Assembly: GCA_003151235.1 (NCBI GenBank)
Contig: PLWZ01000058.1
Location: 61,410-125,409 of the forward strand
DNA length: 64,000 bases
Direction of reading: 5' to 3'
DNA from: Acidimicrobiaceae bacterium
GTDB taxonomy: Bacteria > Actinomycetota > Acidimicrobiia > Acidimicrobiales > RAAP-2
The translations under genes were made by a program, and so were the position numbers. Position 1 is the stretch's first letter. Each line of letters opens with the position of its first letter. Below, in pieces: positions 36,710 through 45,089 of the stretch. The notes beneath the pieces are model-generated. The model was given only the letters and a program-made list of their open reading frames with translations, was not told the DNA's origin and did no database searches.

Positions 36710-37032
36710 CCGCAGGATTCCGCCGGTTCCGGCGGCCGGCGGACAAGACGACTCTCCCGGCTGAAACGGGGCTCCTTCGGCCGTCCGTGCCTGGAAATGC
36801 CCCCTCGCAGGCCCCCGGCTTGTTCGGGCGCGGCCGAATTTCGTCCCGAACGCGTCCCGCCCAAAAGCCGGACTGGCCGGTACGGGATCGAGACGCCGTT
36901 CGTAGATAGTGCAGGTACAGGCGGCCGAGAACCGGCCAATGCCGCGCACCTCGTCGCCGAGCACCGCGACAGGGAGGGGAATTCAGATCGGACAACCCCT
37001 GAGCGGCTCACGCCCCGAATTCGGAGACCTCA
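36710..37032. other. Non-coding gap between the monooxygenase remnant and the sedolisin-like gene
   Basis: I see no convincing gene in these 323 bases. The start holds GC-rich inverted pieces (CCGCCGGTTCCGGCGG at 36720-36735) that could form a hairpin after the truncated gene. The end supplies GGAGA about 5 bases before the GTG of the next gene. No family sequence was recognised in any frame. Confidence 0.6.
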
Positions 37033-38124
37033 GTGCCGAGCAGCCGCGCAGTCCGTCTCGCAACCATCGGAAGCGTCGCTCTGATGGCGGCACTCGGTTG
37101 CCTGACGCCGACGACGAACAGCGCCACTGGACCCGCACTCCCCCAGGCTCAGCCGATGGTCCAGGCCGAGCCCGCTAGCCCGACCAACACCGCCGCGTTC
37201 AGCCCGGCCGCCCTCCAGACCGCCTACGGCCTCGGCCCGACGCCTTATGCGGGGGCGGGGCAGACGATCGCGATCGTCGACGCCTTCGACGACCCCAACA
37301 TCGTCTCGGAACTGACCGTGTTCGACACCTACTGGAACCTTCCGCAATGTGGATCGGACTGCTTCACCAAGGTCGACCAGAACGGCGGCTCGAGCTATCC
37401 CACGCCGGCGTCGGGCTCCTGGTCCGTCGAGATCGCGATGGACGTCGAGTGGGCCCATGCCCTGGCGCCGGACGCCCACATCATCCTCGTCGAGGCGGCC
37501 GACGCTGGAGTGACCAACCTGCTGGCCGCCGAGCAGTACGCGGGAGCGCACGCAGGGTACGTGTCGAACAGCTGGGGCTTCCCGGAGTTCCCTGCCGAGA
37601 CGACCGACACCGCTATCTTCACCGAGCCTGGCGTGAGCTACTTCGCCGCCGTCAGCGACACGACGGGAAAGACCCAATACCCGGCCACCGCACCGAACGT
37701 CGTGGCGGTCGGGGGCAGCGACCTCACGGCGTCCGGGCCGGCTGCCTGGACGGGCGGGGGCGGGTGCAGCGCCTTTGAACACGAGTCCCCGAGCGAGGCA
37801 GAGCTCGCGAGTCTGGCCGGTTGTTCGGGGAACCAGTCGACCCCCGAGGTCTCGGCCGACGCCGTGGACATCCCGACCTTCGACGCCTCGACCGGGTGGC
37901 TGAACGTCGGGGGGACAAGCTTCGCGACCGTCGTTTGGGCCGCGTCTGCAGCCGACTCCGGTCGATTGGTGACGAACAGCGCGATCGCGAGTGGATCGAT
38001 CCCGCTGCGCCGTGTCGAGGGAGGGACCCCCTTGCAAACCGGCTATGGCGATCTCGGAGCGATCCGACCGAGCGCTCGAGAGGTCGTCCACATGGCGGCG
38101 GCCGAGGTGATCGACAACCTGTGA
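37033..38124 (+). CDS. Sedolisin-like (S53) serine-carboxyl peptidase, no propeptide
   Basis: The 363-aa product starts with a secretion signal (LATIGSVALMAALGC), then directly with the catalytic fold FSPAALQTAYGLGPTPYAGAGQTIAIVDAFDDPNI. The Glu-Asp pair is E133/D137 in SVEIAMDVEWAHALAPDAHI, the oxyanion Asp is plausibly D209 in AVSDTTG, and the serine S296 lies in GGTSFATVVWAA. The usual N-terminal propeptide of about 180 residues is absent, and the region after the serine is short and atypical, so activity is uncertain. GTG 37033 has GGAGA upstream. Confidence 0.78.
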   Translation: MPSSRAVRLATIGSVALMAALGCLTPTTNSATGPALPQAQPMVQAEPASPTNTAAFSPAALQTAYGLGPTPYAGAGQTIAIVDAFDDPNIVSELTVFDTYWNLPQCGSDCFTKVDQNGGSSYPTPASGSWSVEIAMDVEWAHALAPDAHIILVEAADAGVTNLLAAEQYAGAHAGYVSNSWGFPEFPAETTDTAIFTEPGVSYFAAVSDTTGKTQYPATAPNVVAVGGSDLTASGPAAWTGGGGCSAFEHESPSEAELASLAGCSGNQSTPEVSADAVDIPTFDASTGWLNVGGTSFATVVWAASAADSGRLVTNSAIASGSIPLRRVEGGTPLQTGYGDLGAIRPSAREVVHMAAAEVIDNL

Positions 38125-38197
38125 CCACCACCCGGGTATGACCGTTCGGAGCCTCGCCGGCCCAGATAGTCGGTGCCCAGGCACGATGCGATCCTAC

Positions 38198-38240
38198 GAT
38201 GGAAATAGATTACTTGTCTTAAAGTTCTAGTATAGAGTGG
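38198..38240 (+). promoter_or_regulatory. AT-rich promoter-like patch upstream of the GGDEF-EAL gene
   Basis: This is one of the few AT-rich stretches in the window (GGAAATAGATTACTTGTCTT and following). It contains TATAGA at 38231-38236, about 32 bases before the ATG at 38268, which could be a -10 element. No -35 at standard spacing is convincing. Function is inferred from position and composition only. Confidence 0.4.
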
Positions 38241-38267
38241 GCACGGCCCCCGCGGCTCATCGGTTCG

Positions 38268-40775
38268 ATGCGCGGCCCAGGCCTCGGGGCTAGGAGCCGG
38301 CTCGATGTCCACCACTACTGCGAGGTCCCCGTGAGGGACCCAGTCGACCGGGGTGGCTCGACAACGTCGCATGCGCGAGCGACGGCGCCGGCAGCCGTGA
38401 GCCCACGCGGGCATCTCTGGCTTGGATTGGCCGCCCTCTTGGTGGTCATCGGCTCCCTTGGATCGTTCCTCGGTGCCCGGACGGTTGCGTCGAACAACCA
38501 GCAAAAGTCGCACGACGACTTCGTCGACTCGTCGAGGATCATCGCGTCGACCCTGAAGTTGGCCATCCAACACGAGCAGGATCTCGCCCTGAACGCCGGG
38601 GCCTTCTTCGTCGGGAACCCCGATTCCTCTCAGGCCCAATTCCGCCAGTGGACGACGTCTGTGCACCTGTTCGAGCGATATCCCGAGCTCCAGGGCATCG
38701 GCGAGATCGTGCTGGTGCCGGCGGCGCAACTGAGCGCTTTCGCGGCACACAGCGAGGCCGGTCCGGCCGGCCAACTCACCAGTGGGACGTTTCAGGTAGT
38801 CCCGGCGGGAGCACGGCCCTACTACTGCTTCGAGACCGTCACCGAGTCGGAGAAGGGCACCACGGCCCTTCCCGCCGGCATGGACTACTGCGACACCTAC
38901 CTCGGGCCCGGGTTCTTGCACGCTCGAGACACCGGCCTCGGCGCCTACGTGCCGGCCCGACTGGGAAAGATGACCGAACTCGGAGTCGGCGTTCCCGTCT
39001 ACCGCGGCGGCGGCGTCCCGACGACCACACAGGCCCGTGAGGCCGCGTTCTTGGGTTGGGTCGGCATCGAGATCCGCCCGGCGGTCCTGTTGGACACGGC
39101 CCTGGACGGCCACCCGGCGACCGCGGTGCGATTCGTGAACAAAACCAACTCGAAAACGGTGAGCTTCAGCGCCGGATCGGCCCCCGCCGGGGCCGACTCG
39201 ACCACGATCGACCTTCACAACGGGTGGTTGGTGCAGACCTCCGGTTCGGTGACCGGCGGCGGGTTGCTCGCCAACCTGGACGCCCTCGCCCTGCTGCTCG
39301 GCGGGATCGTGCTCAGCCTCCTGTTGGGTGCCCTGATTCTCCTGCTGGGCACCAGCCGAATGCGGGCGCTGCGTTTGGTGGACGAGCGCGCCGGCGAGCT
39401 CCGTCACCTGGCCCTCCATGATCCCTTGACGGGACTGCCCAATCGCGCCCTGATCCTGGACCGGATCGATCAGATGCTGGCGCGTTCCCGACGATCGCAC
39501 GCCCCCCTCGCAGCGCTCTTCTTGGACCTCGACGACTTCAAGGACATCAACGACACACTGGGCCACAAGGCCGGCGACGAGCTGCTCGTTGCGGTCGGGG
39601 CTCGGCTGGCCAGCGCCCTTCGTGAGGGAGACACGGTCGGACGGCTGGGTGGCGACGAGTTCGTCGTCCTGGTCGAGGGCGCCTCGCTGGCTGCCGGGGT
39701 GGAGGTTGTCGCCCAACGGATCCTCGATGTCTTGGAGACCCCGTTCGAGATCGCAAGCAGCCAGACCCGCCTGACCGTCACCGCCAGTATCGGCGTCGCC
39801 GCGGGAGATCGACCGGCCGCAGAGGAGCTGCTCCGCGACGCAGACATCGCGCTCTACCGGGCCAAGACGGCCGGCAAGTGTCGCGCCGTCGTCTTTGCCC
39901 GGTCGATGCAGCTGGTCGTGGACGAACATCGGACCCTGGCGGTCGACCTGCGCCGGGCCATCGACACCAATCAGTTCTTCCTGCTCTACCAGCCGACCGT
40001 CGATCTCTCGAGCGGTGTGTTCACGGGGGTCGAAGCGCTCCTGCGTTGGCGCCATCCGATACGCGGGGTCGTCCAGCCCGACGACTTTGTGCCGGCCCTC
40101 GAATCGAGCGGCCTGATCGTCCCGGTTGGTCAGTGGGTCCTCGAGGCGGCGTGTCGGCAGGGCGCGGCGTGGCACCGGCAGGGTCGCAAGCTCACGGTGT
40201 CGGTCAACATCTCGATCCGACAGCTCGAACGGGACCGGATCGTCGACGACGTCGCTGGCGCACTGGCGTCGAGCGGCCTTGATCCGTCCATGTTGCTCTT
40301 GGAGTTGACCGAGACGACCCTCATGAGCGATGTCGAAGGGACCATCTCTCGGCTGCAACTGATGAAGGCGCTCGGTGTCCGTCTGGCCGTCGACGACTTC
40401 GGGACCGGATACTCATCTCTCGCCTACCTGCGACAGTTCCCCATCGACGTGCTCAAAATCGATCGCACCTTTGTCTCGGGGATGACCGACACCAAGGAGG
40501 CGGCCGCACTCGTCCATACCCTGGTCCAACTGGGCAAGGCCCTCGGGCTGGAAACGATCGCCGAAGGCATCGAGACCGACGATCAACGGATGCTCCTCAG
40601 GGCAGAGAGCGTCGACGGCGGACAGGGGTTCCTCTTCGCGAAGCCCGTCGACGCGGCGGCCATCGAGCGCATCTGCAGCCCGTCCCCGATCGAGCACGCA
40701 GGCGTCGGTGCCAACGGGGACGCAAAGCGCACGAATCATCAACTACCGGTGCGGGACCGGAGGAGCTTCCGGTGA
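38268..40775 (+). CDS. CHASE-GGDEF-EAL transmembrane cyclic-di-GMP protein
   Basis: The 835-aa product has a membrane segment (about 50-72), an extracytoplasmic CHASE-like sensor (LFERYPELQGIGEIVLVPAAQL), a second membrane segment (about 332-356), then GGDEF and EAL domains. The cyclase motif GGDEF is intact in GRLGGDEFVVLVEG, and an inhibitory-site R-x2-D lies exactly five residues before it. The phosphodiesterase residues are also intact: EALLRW, ELTETTLM, VDDFGTGYSSL, IDVLKIDRTFV and ETIAEGIE. Both making and degrading c-di-GMP are possible. GTG 38331 is an alternative start. Confidence 0.92.
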   Translation: MRGPGLGARSRLDVHHYCEVPVRDPVDRGGSTTSHARATAPAAVSPRGHLWLGLAALLVVIGSLGSFLGARTVASNNQQKSHDDFVDSSRIIASTLKLAIQHEQDLALNAGAFFVGNPDSSQAQFRQWTTSVHLFERYPELQGIGEIVLVPAAQLSAFAAHSEAGPAGQLTSGTFQVVPAGARPYYCFETVTESEKGTTALPAGMDYCDTYLGPGFLHARDTGLGAYVPARLGKMTELGVGVPVYRGGGVPTTTQAREAAFLGWVGIEIRPAVLLDTALDGHPATAVRFVNKTNSKTVSFSAGSAPAGADSTTIDLHNGWLVQTSGSVTGGGLLANLDALALLLGGIVLSLLLGALILLLGTSRMRALRLVDERAGELRHLALHDPLTGLPNRALILDRIDQMLARSRRSHAPLAALFLDLDDFKDINDTLGHKAGDELLVAVGARLASALREGDTVGRLGGDEFVVLVEGASLAAGVEVVAQRILDVLETPFEIASSQTRLTVTASIGVAAGDRPAAEELLRDADIALYRAKTAGKCRAVVFARSMQLVVDEHRTLAVDLRRAIDTNQFFLLYQPTVDLSSGVFTGVEALLRWRHPIRGVVQPDDFVPALESSGLIVPVGQWVLEAACRQGAAWHRQGRKLTVSVNISIRQLERDRIVDDVAGALASSGLDPSMLLLELTETTLMSDVEGTISRLQLMKALGVRLAVDDFGTGYSSLAYLRQFPIDVLKIDRTFVSGMTDTKEAAALVHTLVQLGKALGLETIAEGIETDDQRMLLRAESVDGGQGFLFAKPVDAAAIERICSPSPIEHAGVGANGDAKRTNHQLPVRDRRSFR

Positions 40776-40840
40776 TGGCGCTCCGGGTCATCAGCCCGGC
40801 ATTCCCCCAAAGCTCAGGCCCGGACTACCAGGCCAAACGT

Positions 40841-41581
40841 TCAGGACGCCGGCTGGGCGTCCGACGAATCGAGTTCGCTCAGGTCGAAGGACCCGTCAAT
40901 CACTCCGTTGGCGACGTCGACAAGCATGAGCCGGCGATTCCGGGCGTGGTTTCTCAACGCGTAGAACGCCTCTTCCATGTTCAGGTGCCGGCGCTCAGCG
41001 ACAATTCCCTTCGCCTGCTCGATGATGATGCGACCGTTCAAGGCCAGGTGGAGCTGCTCATTCAACACCTGTGCTTCGATGGCCGCCCGATGCTGCAAGA
41101 TGGCTATGGTCGCCACATCGGCCAGGGCTTGCGCCGCCTCGACGTCGCTCTCCTCCATCTCGTCAGGATCTTGGTGGAACAGGTTCAGGGCTCCGATGAC
41201 GTTGCCGCGCAGCCGCATGGGCAACGCGTGCACGGTACGAAAGCCGGCCGCGATGGCCTCAGGCGTGAACCTGGGCCAGCGACGCCTGGCCGTTGCCAAA
41301 TCCACGTTGGAGACCGGCAGGCCCGTTTGGTAACAGTCCAAGCAAGGGCCCTGTTGTGACTGAAGCTCGAAAAGCTCGAGCACCCGCATGCCTTCGCTGG
41401 AGGAGGCCATGACCCGCAGGTTGCCGTCGATGCCGACCAACATCAGTCCGGCGGCCGCGACCCCGAGCACCTCGACGCAACGACTCGTGAGCAGGGTGAG
41501 CACGTCCACCACGTCGAAATCGGCCACAAGGGAGTCGGCCAGCTCCACGAAAGTCCTGGTGAGCATGGCTTCTCGTGGCAT
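40841..41581 (-). CDS. GAF-ANTAR domain regulator (first of two)
   Basis: The 246-aa product pairs an N-terminal GAF sensor (about 20-165; VEVLGVAAAGLMLVGIDGNLRVMASSSEGMRVLELFELQSQQGPC, LPMRLRGNVIGALNLFH) with a C-terminal ANTAR domain (about 175-235; LNGRIIIEQAKGIVAERRHLNMEEAFYALRNHARNRRLMLVDVAN). ANTAR proteins bind twin-hairpin RNA and prevent termination. GAGGGGAGAA precedes the ATG. It lies next to a second GAF-ANTAR gene on the same strand and converges with the GGDEF-EAL gene. The signal and RNA targets are unknown. Confidence 0.9.
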   Translation of the reverse strand: MPREAMLTRTFVELADSLVADFDVVDVLTLLTSRCVEVLGVAAAGLMLVGIDGNLRVMASSSEGMRVLELFELQSQQGPCLDCYQTGLPVSNVDLATARRRWPRFTPEAIAAGFRTVHALPMRLRGNVIGALNLFHQDPDEMEESDVEAAQALADVATIAILQHRAAIEAQVLNEQLHLALNGRIIIEQAKGIVAERRHLNMEEAFYALRNHARNRRLMLVDVANGVIDGSFDLSELDSSDAQPAS

Positions 41582-41701
41582 CGGGTTCTCCCCTCACTCG
41601 CCGAGGTCATGTCGACCGGCCCTATAGCACAGGAACGTGACCCGGCTCTTAGGGTACAGCCGCCAGGGGTCAGGGCAGGACCCATGCCGATCGGTGCCCG
41701 C

Positions 41702-42412
41702 TCAGTCGGCGGCGAGTTCGTCCAATCGAAGCGTCCTGGCCACGATCTCGTCGGCGACCCCAGCCAGCGGGCGGTCATTGGCAAACGCGTACGCCCGCAG
41801 CTGGATCAGGGCCCGGGCGATGCTGATGTCGAGCTGGACGGCGATCATGCCGGAGGCCTGGTGCACCACGTAGTGGAACTCGCCACCAGCCTCAAGCTCC
41901 TTCGCCAGCGTCCCCGGCGGCGCATTGGCCTGCAGAAGGAGGACGGCTTGGGCTGCGACATCGGCCATGACCAGCGCGTCGGCATGCTGATCGTCAGTCA
42001 GCCCTCCTGGGCGATCGCAATACAGGTTCAACGAACCCAGGCGAACCGCGCCGACATGGAGGGGGAAGCTGAAAACCGCCTGCGCACCCACCTCGAGCGC
42101 GGCCGGGGTGAAGGCGAGCCACCGTGGCCGCGATGCGCGCGCAAGGTGTGGCTCCGCGACCGGCCGGTCCTGGACGTAGGCATCGACACTCGGACCCTCT
42201 CCCAGAGTGAACTGAAGCTCCTCGATGCGAGCGCTCGCCTCATCGGTGGTGCATATGGAGCCCCGTGGCACATCTTCGGACATCAGCATGATTCCCGCGC
42301 CGCTCATTCCGGTCGCCTCGGCCGAGACCTCACAGAGTCGACTCGTCTGAATGTCCGGTCCGTGACCCACGAGGAGGCTGATGAGGCGCAAACGACGTTC
42401 GCCGTCGGGCAC
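41702..42412 (-). CDS. GAF-ANTAR domain regulator (second of two)
   Basis: From GTG 42412 (GGGGG about 7 bases upstream) the product is 236 aa. The GAF region includes EVSAEATGMSGAGIMLMSEDVPRGSICTTDEASARIEELQFTLGEGPSVDAY and FSFPLHVGAVRLGSLNLYCDRPG. The C-terminal ANTAR domain reads FHYVVHQASGMIAVQLDISIARALIQLRAYAFANDRPLAGVADEIVARTLRL. A longer form from ATG 42499 is possible but adds unrelated residues. It lies upstream of the first GAF-ANTAR gene with 120 bases between them. The two are divergent in sequence, so this is not a recent duplication. Confidence 0.88.
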   Translation of the reverse strand: MPDGERRLRLISLLVGHGPDIQTSRLCEVSAEATGMSGAGIMLMSEDVPRGSICTTDEASARIEELQFTLGEGPSVDAYVQDRPVAEPHLARASRPRWLAFTPAALEVGAQAVFSFPLHVGAVRLGSLNLYCDRPGGLTDDQHADALVMADVAAQAVLLLQANAPPGTLAKELEAGGEFHYVVHQASGMIAVQLDISIARALIQLRAYAFANDRPLAGVADEIVARTLRLDELAAD

Positions 42413-42840
42413 TACGGACCCCCCGGATGAACCCGGTTGGCAGCCCAGCCGACTGGCGTCGCGTCGACCGCATCGCCCCGCTGGCTGAGTGGATGGCATC
42501 CCTCGACATCGAGCAGACCGCTACCCGGAAAGTTCATACGCGACGCGTCTCGTTGTTCGGAGTCGAGGGGGACGAACGAGAGAGGCGAGGTTCTACCAAG
42601 TGCATCGAGAGGTCACAATCGCAAGAGCGGGAGCTCGAATCGCTTGGGATCTGTTGACGGGTGCCACTCCTCGACGGGTTGCCCAGGACCATACACTTGG
42701 GAAACACCCGCCCGGGTGGTTCCCCGACCCCTCGCTAGGTAACGACAGGCCCTCTGCATCATGACGAGCTCATTCGTTCGTTCGTCCAAGTCGACCGCCA
42801 GGTTCACGACCATCGGGGCCCGCCGGCAACCAGGCCGAAG
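42413..42840. other. Divergent intergenic region between the GAF-ANTAR gene and cobB
   Basis: These 428 bases separate divergent genes and should hold both promoters. I find no cobalamin riboswitch motifs on either strand before cobB. A small inverted repeat CACCCGCCCGGGTG occurs at about 42708-42721. A plus-strand frame (42489-42764) is open but has no recognisable protein and no ribosome-binding site, so I do not call it. Confidence 0.5.
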
Positions 42841-44205
42841 ATGACGCTCGGTCCGAGGCTGGTCATCGCAGGCACACATTCGGGGGTCGGGAAGACGACG
42901 GTCGCCGCCGGCCTGATGGCGGCCCTGCGAATCCGAGGGCTCACCGTCGCGTCGGCCAAGGTCGGACCCGACTTCATCGACCCCGGCTACCACCAGCTCG
43001 CGACCGGACGGGTCGGCCGCAACCTCGACAGTTTCCTGTGCGGTCCGGACGCGATCCAACCGATCGCGGCCAAGGCCGGCTCAGGGGCCGATGTCGTCGT
43101 GATCGAGGGAGTGATGGGTCTGTTCGATGGTCTCGGATCGACATCCACCGCCAGCACCGCCGAAATCGCGTCCCTCCTCGACGCCCCGGTCATCCTGGTC
43201 GTCGACGCGTCGTCCATGAGCTCGTCGGTCCGTGCGCTCGTCGACGGCTACCACCGCCACTTCGAGCACAACTTCTCGAGCGGTCTCGCGGGCGTGATCC
43301 TTAATCGGGTCGGAAGCGACACCCATGAGTCCCTCCTCAAAGAGGCGCTGGAAGACCACCCGGTCCCGGTCCTCGGCGTGCTCCGGCGCGACCCGGCCCT
43401 CGTGTGGCGCGACCGCCACCTCGGCCTCGTACCGGTGGTCGAAGACCCGGTCGGCGTGGGGGCGTCGCTCAAGCGGCTCGCCATCGCGGTGGGTGCCGGC
43501 CTCGATCTCGTAGCGCTCGAGGCGGTGGCCAGGAGCGCACGGCCGTTGAGGACCGATCCCGTGCCGCCGGCTCGGCGCACGCCCGGCCCGCCGGTCCGGA
43601 TCGCCGTGATGACCGGCCCCGCGTTCGGATTCAGCTATCCCGACAACCTCGAGCGCCTCGAGGAATCGGGAGCCGAGCTCTTGGCGGTGGACCCTTTGCG
43701 GGACCCCGTGCTGCCGGACGGGACCCAGGCGCTCTATGCCTGCGGCGGCTTCCCCGAGGTGTTCGCCGCCGAGCTGAGCGCCAACGAAACCCTCCTCGCC
43801 GACGTCAGGACGAAAGTCTCGGCAGGCCTGCCGGTGTGGGCCGAATGCGGAGGGCTGCTCTGGCTGGCCCGCTCGCTCGATGGGCACCCCCTGTGCGGGG
43901 TCATCGCTGCCCATGGGACCCTTGGCACCCGCGTCACCGTCGGCTATCGAACCGCGGTGGTCAAAGCACCCTCACCGATCGCACCGACCGGTGCGATCCT
44001 GCGCGGACACGAGCACCACTATTCGTCTCTCAGTCCGGAAGGGACGGCGCTCGAGCTGGCCGGCCGGGCCGGCACGAGGCTGGAGGGCTGGGCATCACCC
44101 TCCCTGATCGCGACCTACCTGCACCAGCACCTGGGCGGCGATCCGGCTCCCGCGGAGCGTTTCGTGGCATGCGCCGCATCAAACCGCGCGGCGCCGACCC
44201 CCTAA
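42841..44205 (+). CDS. cobB: Cobyrinic (hydrogenobyrinic) acid a,c-diamide synthase CobB/CbiA
   Basis: This glutamine-dependent amidotransferase amidates carboxylates a and c of the corrin ring. The 454-aa product has ATP-binding IAGTHSGVGKTTVAAGLMAAL, AKVGPDFIDPGYH, EGVMGLFDGLGSTSTASTAEIAS, VILVVDASSMSSS, and the amidotransferase half with IAVMTGPAFGFSYPDNLERLEESGAE and the cysteine in WAECGGLLWLARSL. The C-terminal ATYLHQHLGGDP is typical. Whether it acts on the cobalt-containing or cobalt-free substrate cannot be read from sequence. It stands apart from both cob operons. Confidence 0.95.
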   Translation: MTLGPRLVIAGTHSGVGKTTVAAGLMAALRIRGLTVASAKVGPDFIDPGYHQLATGRVGRNLDSFLCGPDAIQPIAAKAGSGADVVVIEGVMGLFDGLGSTSTASTAEIASLLDAPVILVVDASSMSSSVRALVDGYHRHFEHNFSSGLAGVILNRVGSDTHESLLKEALEDHPVPVLGVLRRDPALVWRDRHLGLVPVVEDPVGVGASLKRLAIAVGAGLDLVALEAVARSARPLRTDPVPPARRTPGPPVRIAVMTGPAFGFSYPDNLERLEESGAELLAVDPLRDPVLPDGTQALYACGGFPEVFAAELSANETLLADVRTKVSAGLPVWAECGGLLWLARSLDGHPLCGVIAAHGTLGTRVTVGYRTAVVKAPSPIAPTGAILRGHEHHYSSLSPEGTALELAGRAGTRLEGWASPSLIATYLHQHLGGDPAPAERFVACAASNRAAPTP

Positions 44206-44292
44206 CGGCTCGTTCGACCGGTCGGCAACTCTCCCGATAGCGGAGCCCCTCTCCCGTGCCAATGCTCCCGCAACGACCGTGACGAAATCCGA

Positions 44293-44964
44293 TCAGACCG
44301 CAGCCAGCTCTCGCTCGTCGAGGAACCGCCACCACGCGTCCGCTGACCGCCGAGCGGCCTCCCGCACCAGCTCGGGGCGACCAACCTCGCTCAGCGCGTC
44401 GATGGTCCATTGCGCGTGATCCGCTTCGATCGACGCGTGAACATCCCAGAACTCCCGTCCGGCCTCGCCCACCGAGTAATGATCACGGAGTCCGGCCGCC
44501 TTGGTGGCCGCTATTTCGCTCGCCTGGATCTCGTAGGCGGCGATGACCGCCAACGCTTCGGCGGACTCGCCGCTCGCAGCTTCCCGGTAGAGGGACACGA
44601 GCTCGGTCACCGCCGGCCCGGCCGCCTCGGCCCTTGCCCCTACGGCCTCCTCGAAGCCGGCAAACAACTCGAGGTGCGATACGGGCGGACCGAGCTCGTC
44701 GGCGAGATTGGAGAGGACGAGGTCCCGGGCCCGGCCAACGGGTAGGCCCTTGGCGACGGTGTCGAGAGCGACGGGCAGGCACTCCTCGAAGAACCGGTAC
44801 TGGCTCGCATAGCTCGCCAGGTCGCCGTCGGCCAGGCCACCCGCCTCCCAGCGGCGGTAGAAGGGATGGTCGAGGAGGCGACGGCCCTCGAGCGCCTGGG
44901 CAAGGAGACCGGCGACCTCGGCGCCGTTCATTGCCCGGTCGCCTGCATCACGTGTTGCTGTCAT
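44293..44964 (-). CDS. Haem-oxygenase-fold diiron protein (CADD/PqqC/TenA-like)
   Basis: The 223-aa protein is all-helical. Possible metal ligands are Glu in RFFEECLPVALD, Glu and His in NLADELGPPVSHLELF, Glu in AYEIQASEIA, and the H-x3-E-x2-H motif in HASIEADHAQW. This arrangement is that of haem-oxygenase-like diiron oxidases/oxygenases, which include CADD-type p-aminobenzoate synthases. The actual reaction is unknown. It lies 125 bases downstream of livF on the same strand and converges with cobB. ATG 44931 is an alternative start. Confidence 0.75.
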   Translation of the reverse strand: MTATRDAGDRAMNGAEVAGLLAQALEGRRLLDHPFYRRWEAGGLADGDLASYASQYRFFEECLPVALDTVAKGLPVGRARDLVLSNLADELGPPVSHLELFAGFEEAVGARAEAAGPAVTELVSLYREAASGESAEALAVIAAYEIQASEIAATKAAGLRDHYSVGEAGREFWDVHASIEADHAQWTIDALSEVGRPELVREAARRSADAWWRFLDERELAAV

Positions 44965-45089
44965 CGTTTGGGGCCCTTTCGCCGCGATCGATCGACTGGA
45001 GCTTTCTTCCTACCAGGTCGTGCCGGCGGCCTAGGACATTCCAGGTATCGCCCTAGCCCGGCCCCCCCGACAAGGCCCGGGGCAGATCC

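Noticed and set aside
38043..40358. Long minus-strand frame of 771 codons opposite the GGDEF-EAL gene
   Set aside because: It overlaps a protein with intact catalytic motifs, and its own translation is low-complexity charged sequence.
40776..40840. Hairpin CCGGG...CCCGG as a bidirectional terminator
   Set aside because: The stem is only 5 base pairs without a U-tract. Such hairpins are common by chance in this GC-rich DNA.
42489..42764. Open plus-strand frame in the ANTAR-cobB intergenic region
   Set aside because: No ribosome-binding site, no recognised domain, and other frames are equally open.
42413..42840. Possible cobalamin riboswitch before cobB
   Set aside because: The conserved GCTGTCCCGCAACTG and B12-box elements are absent on the cobB strand.
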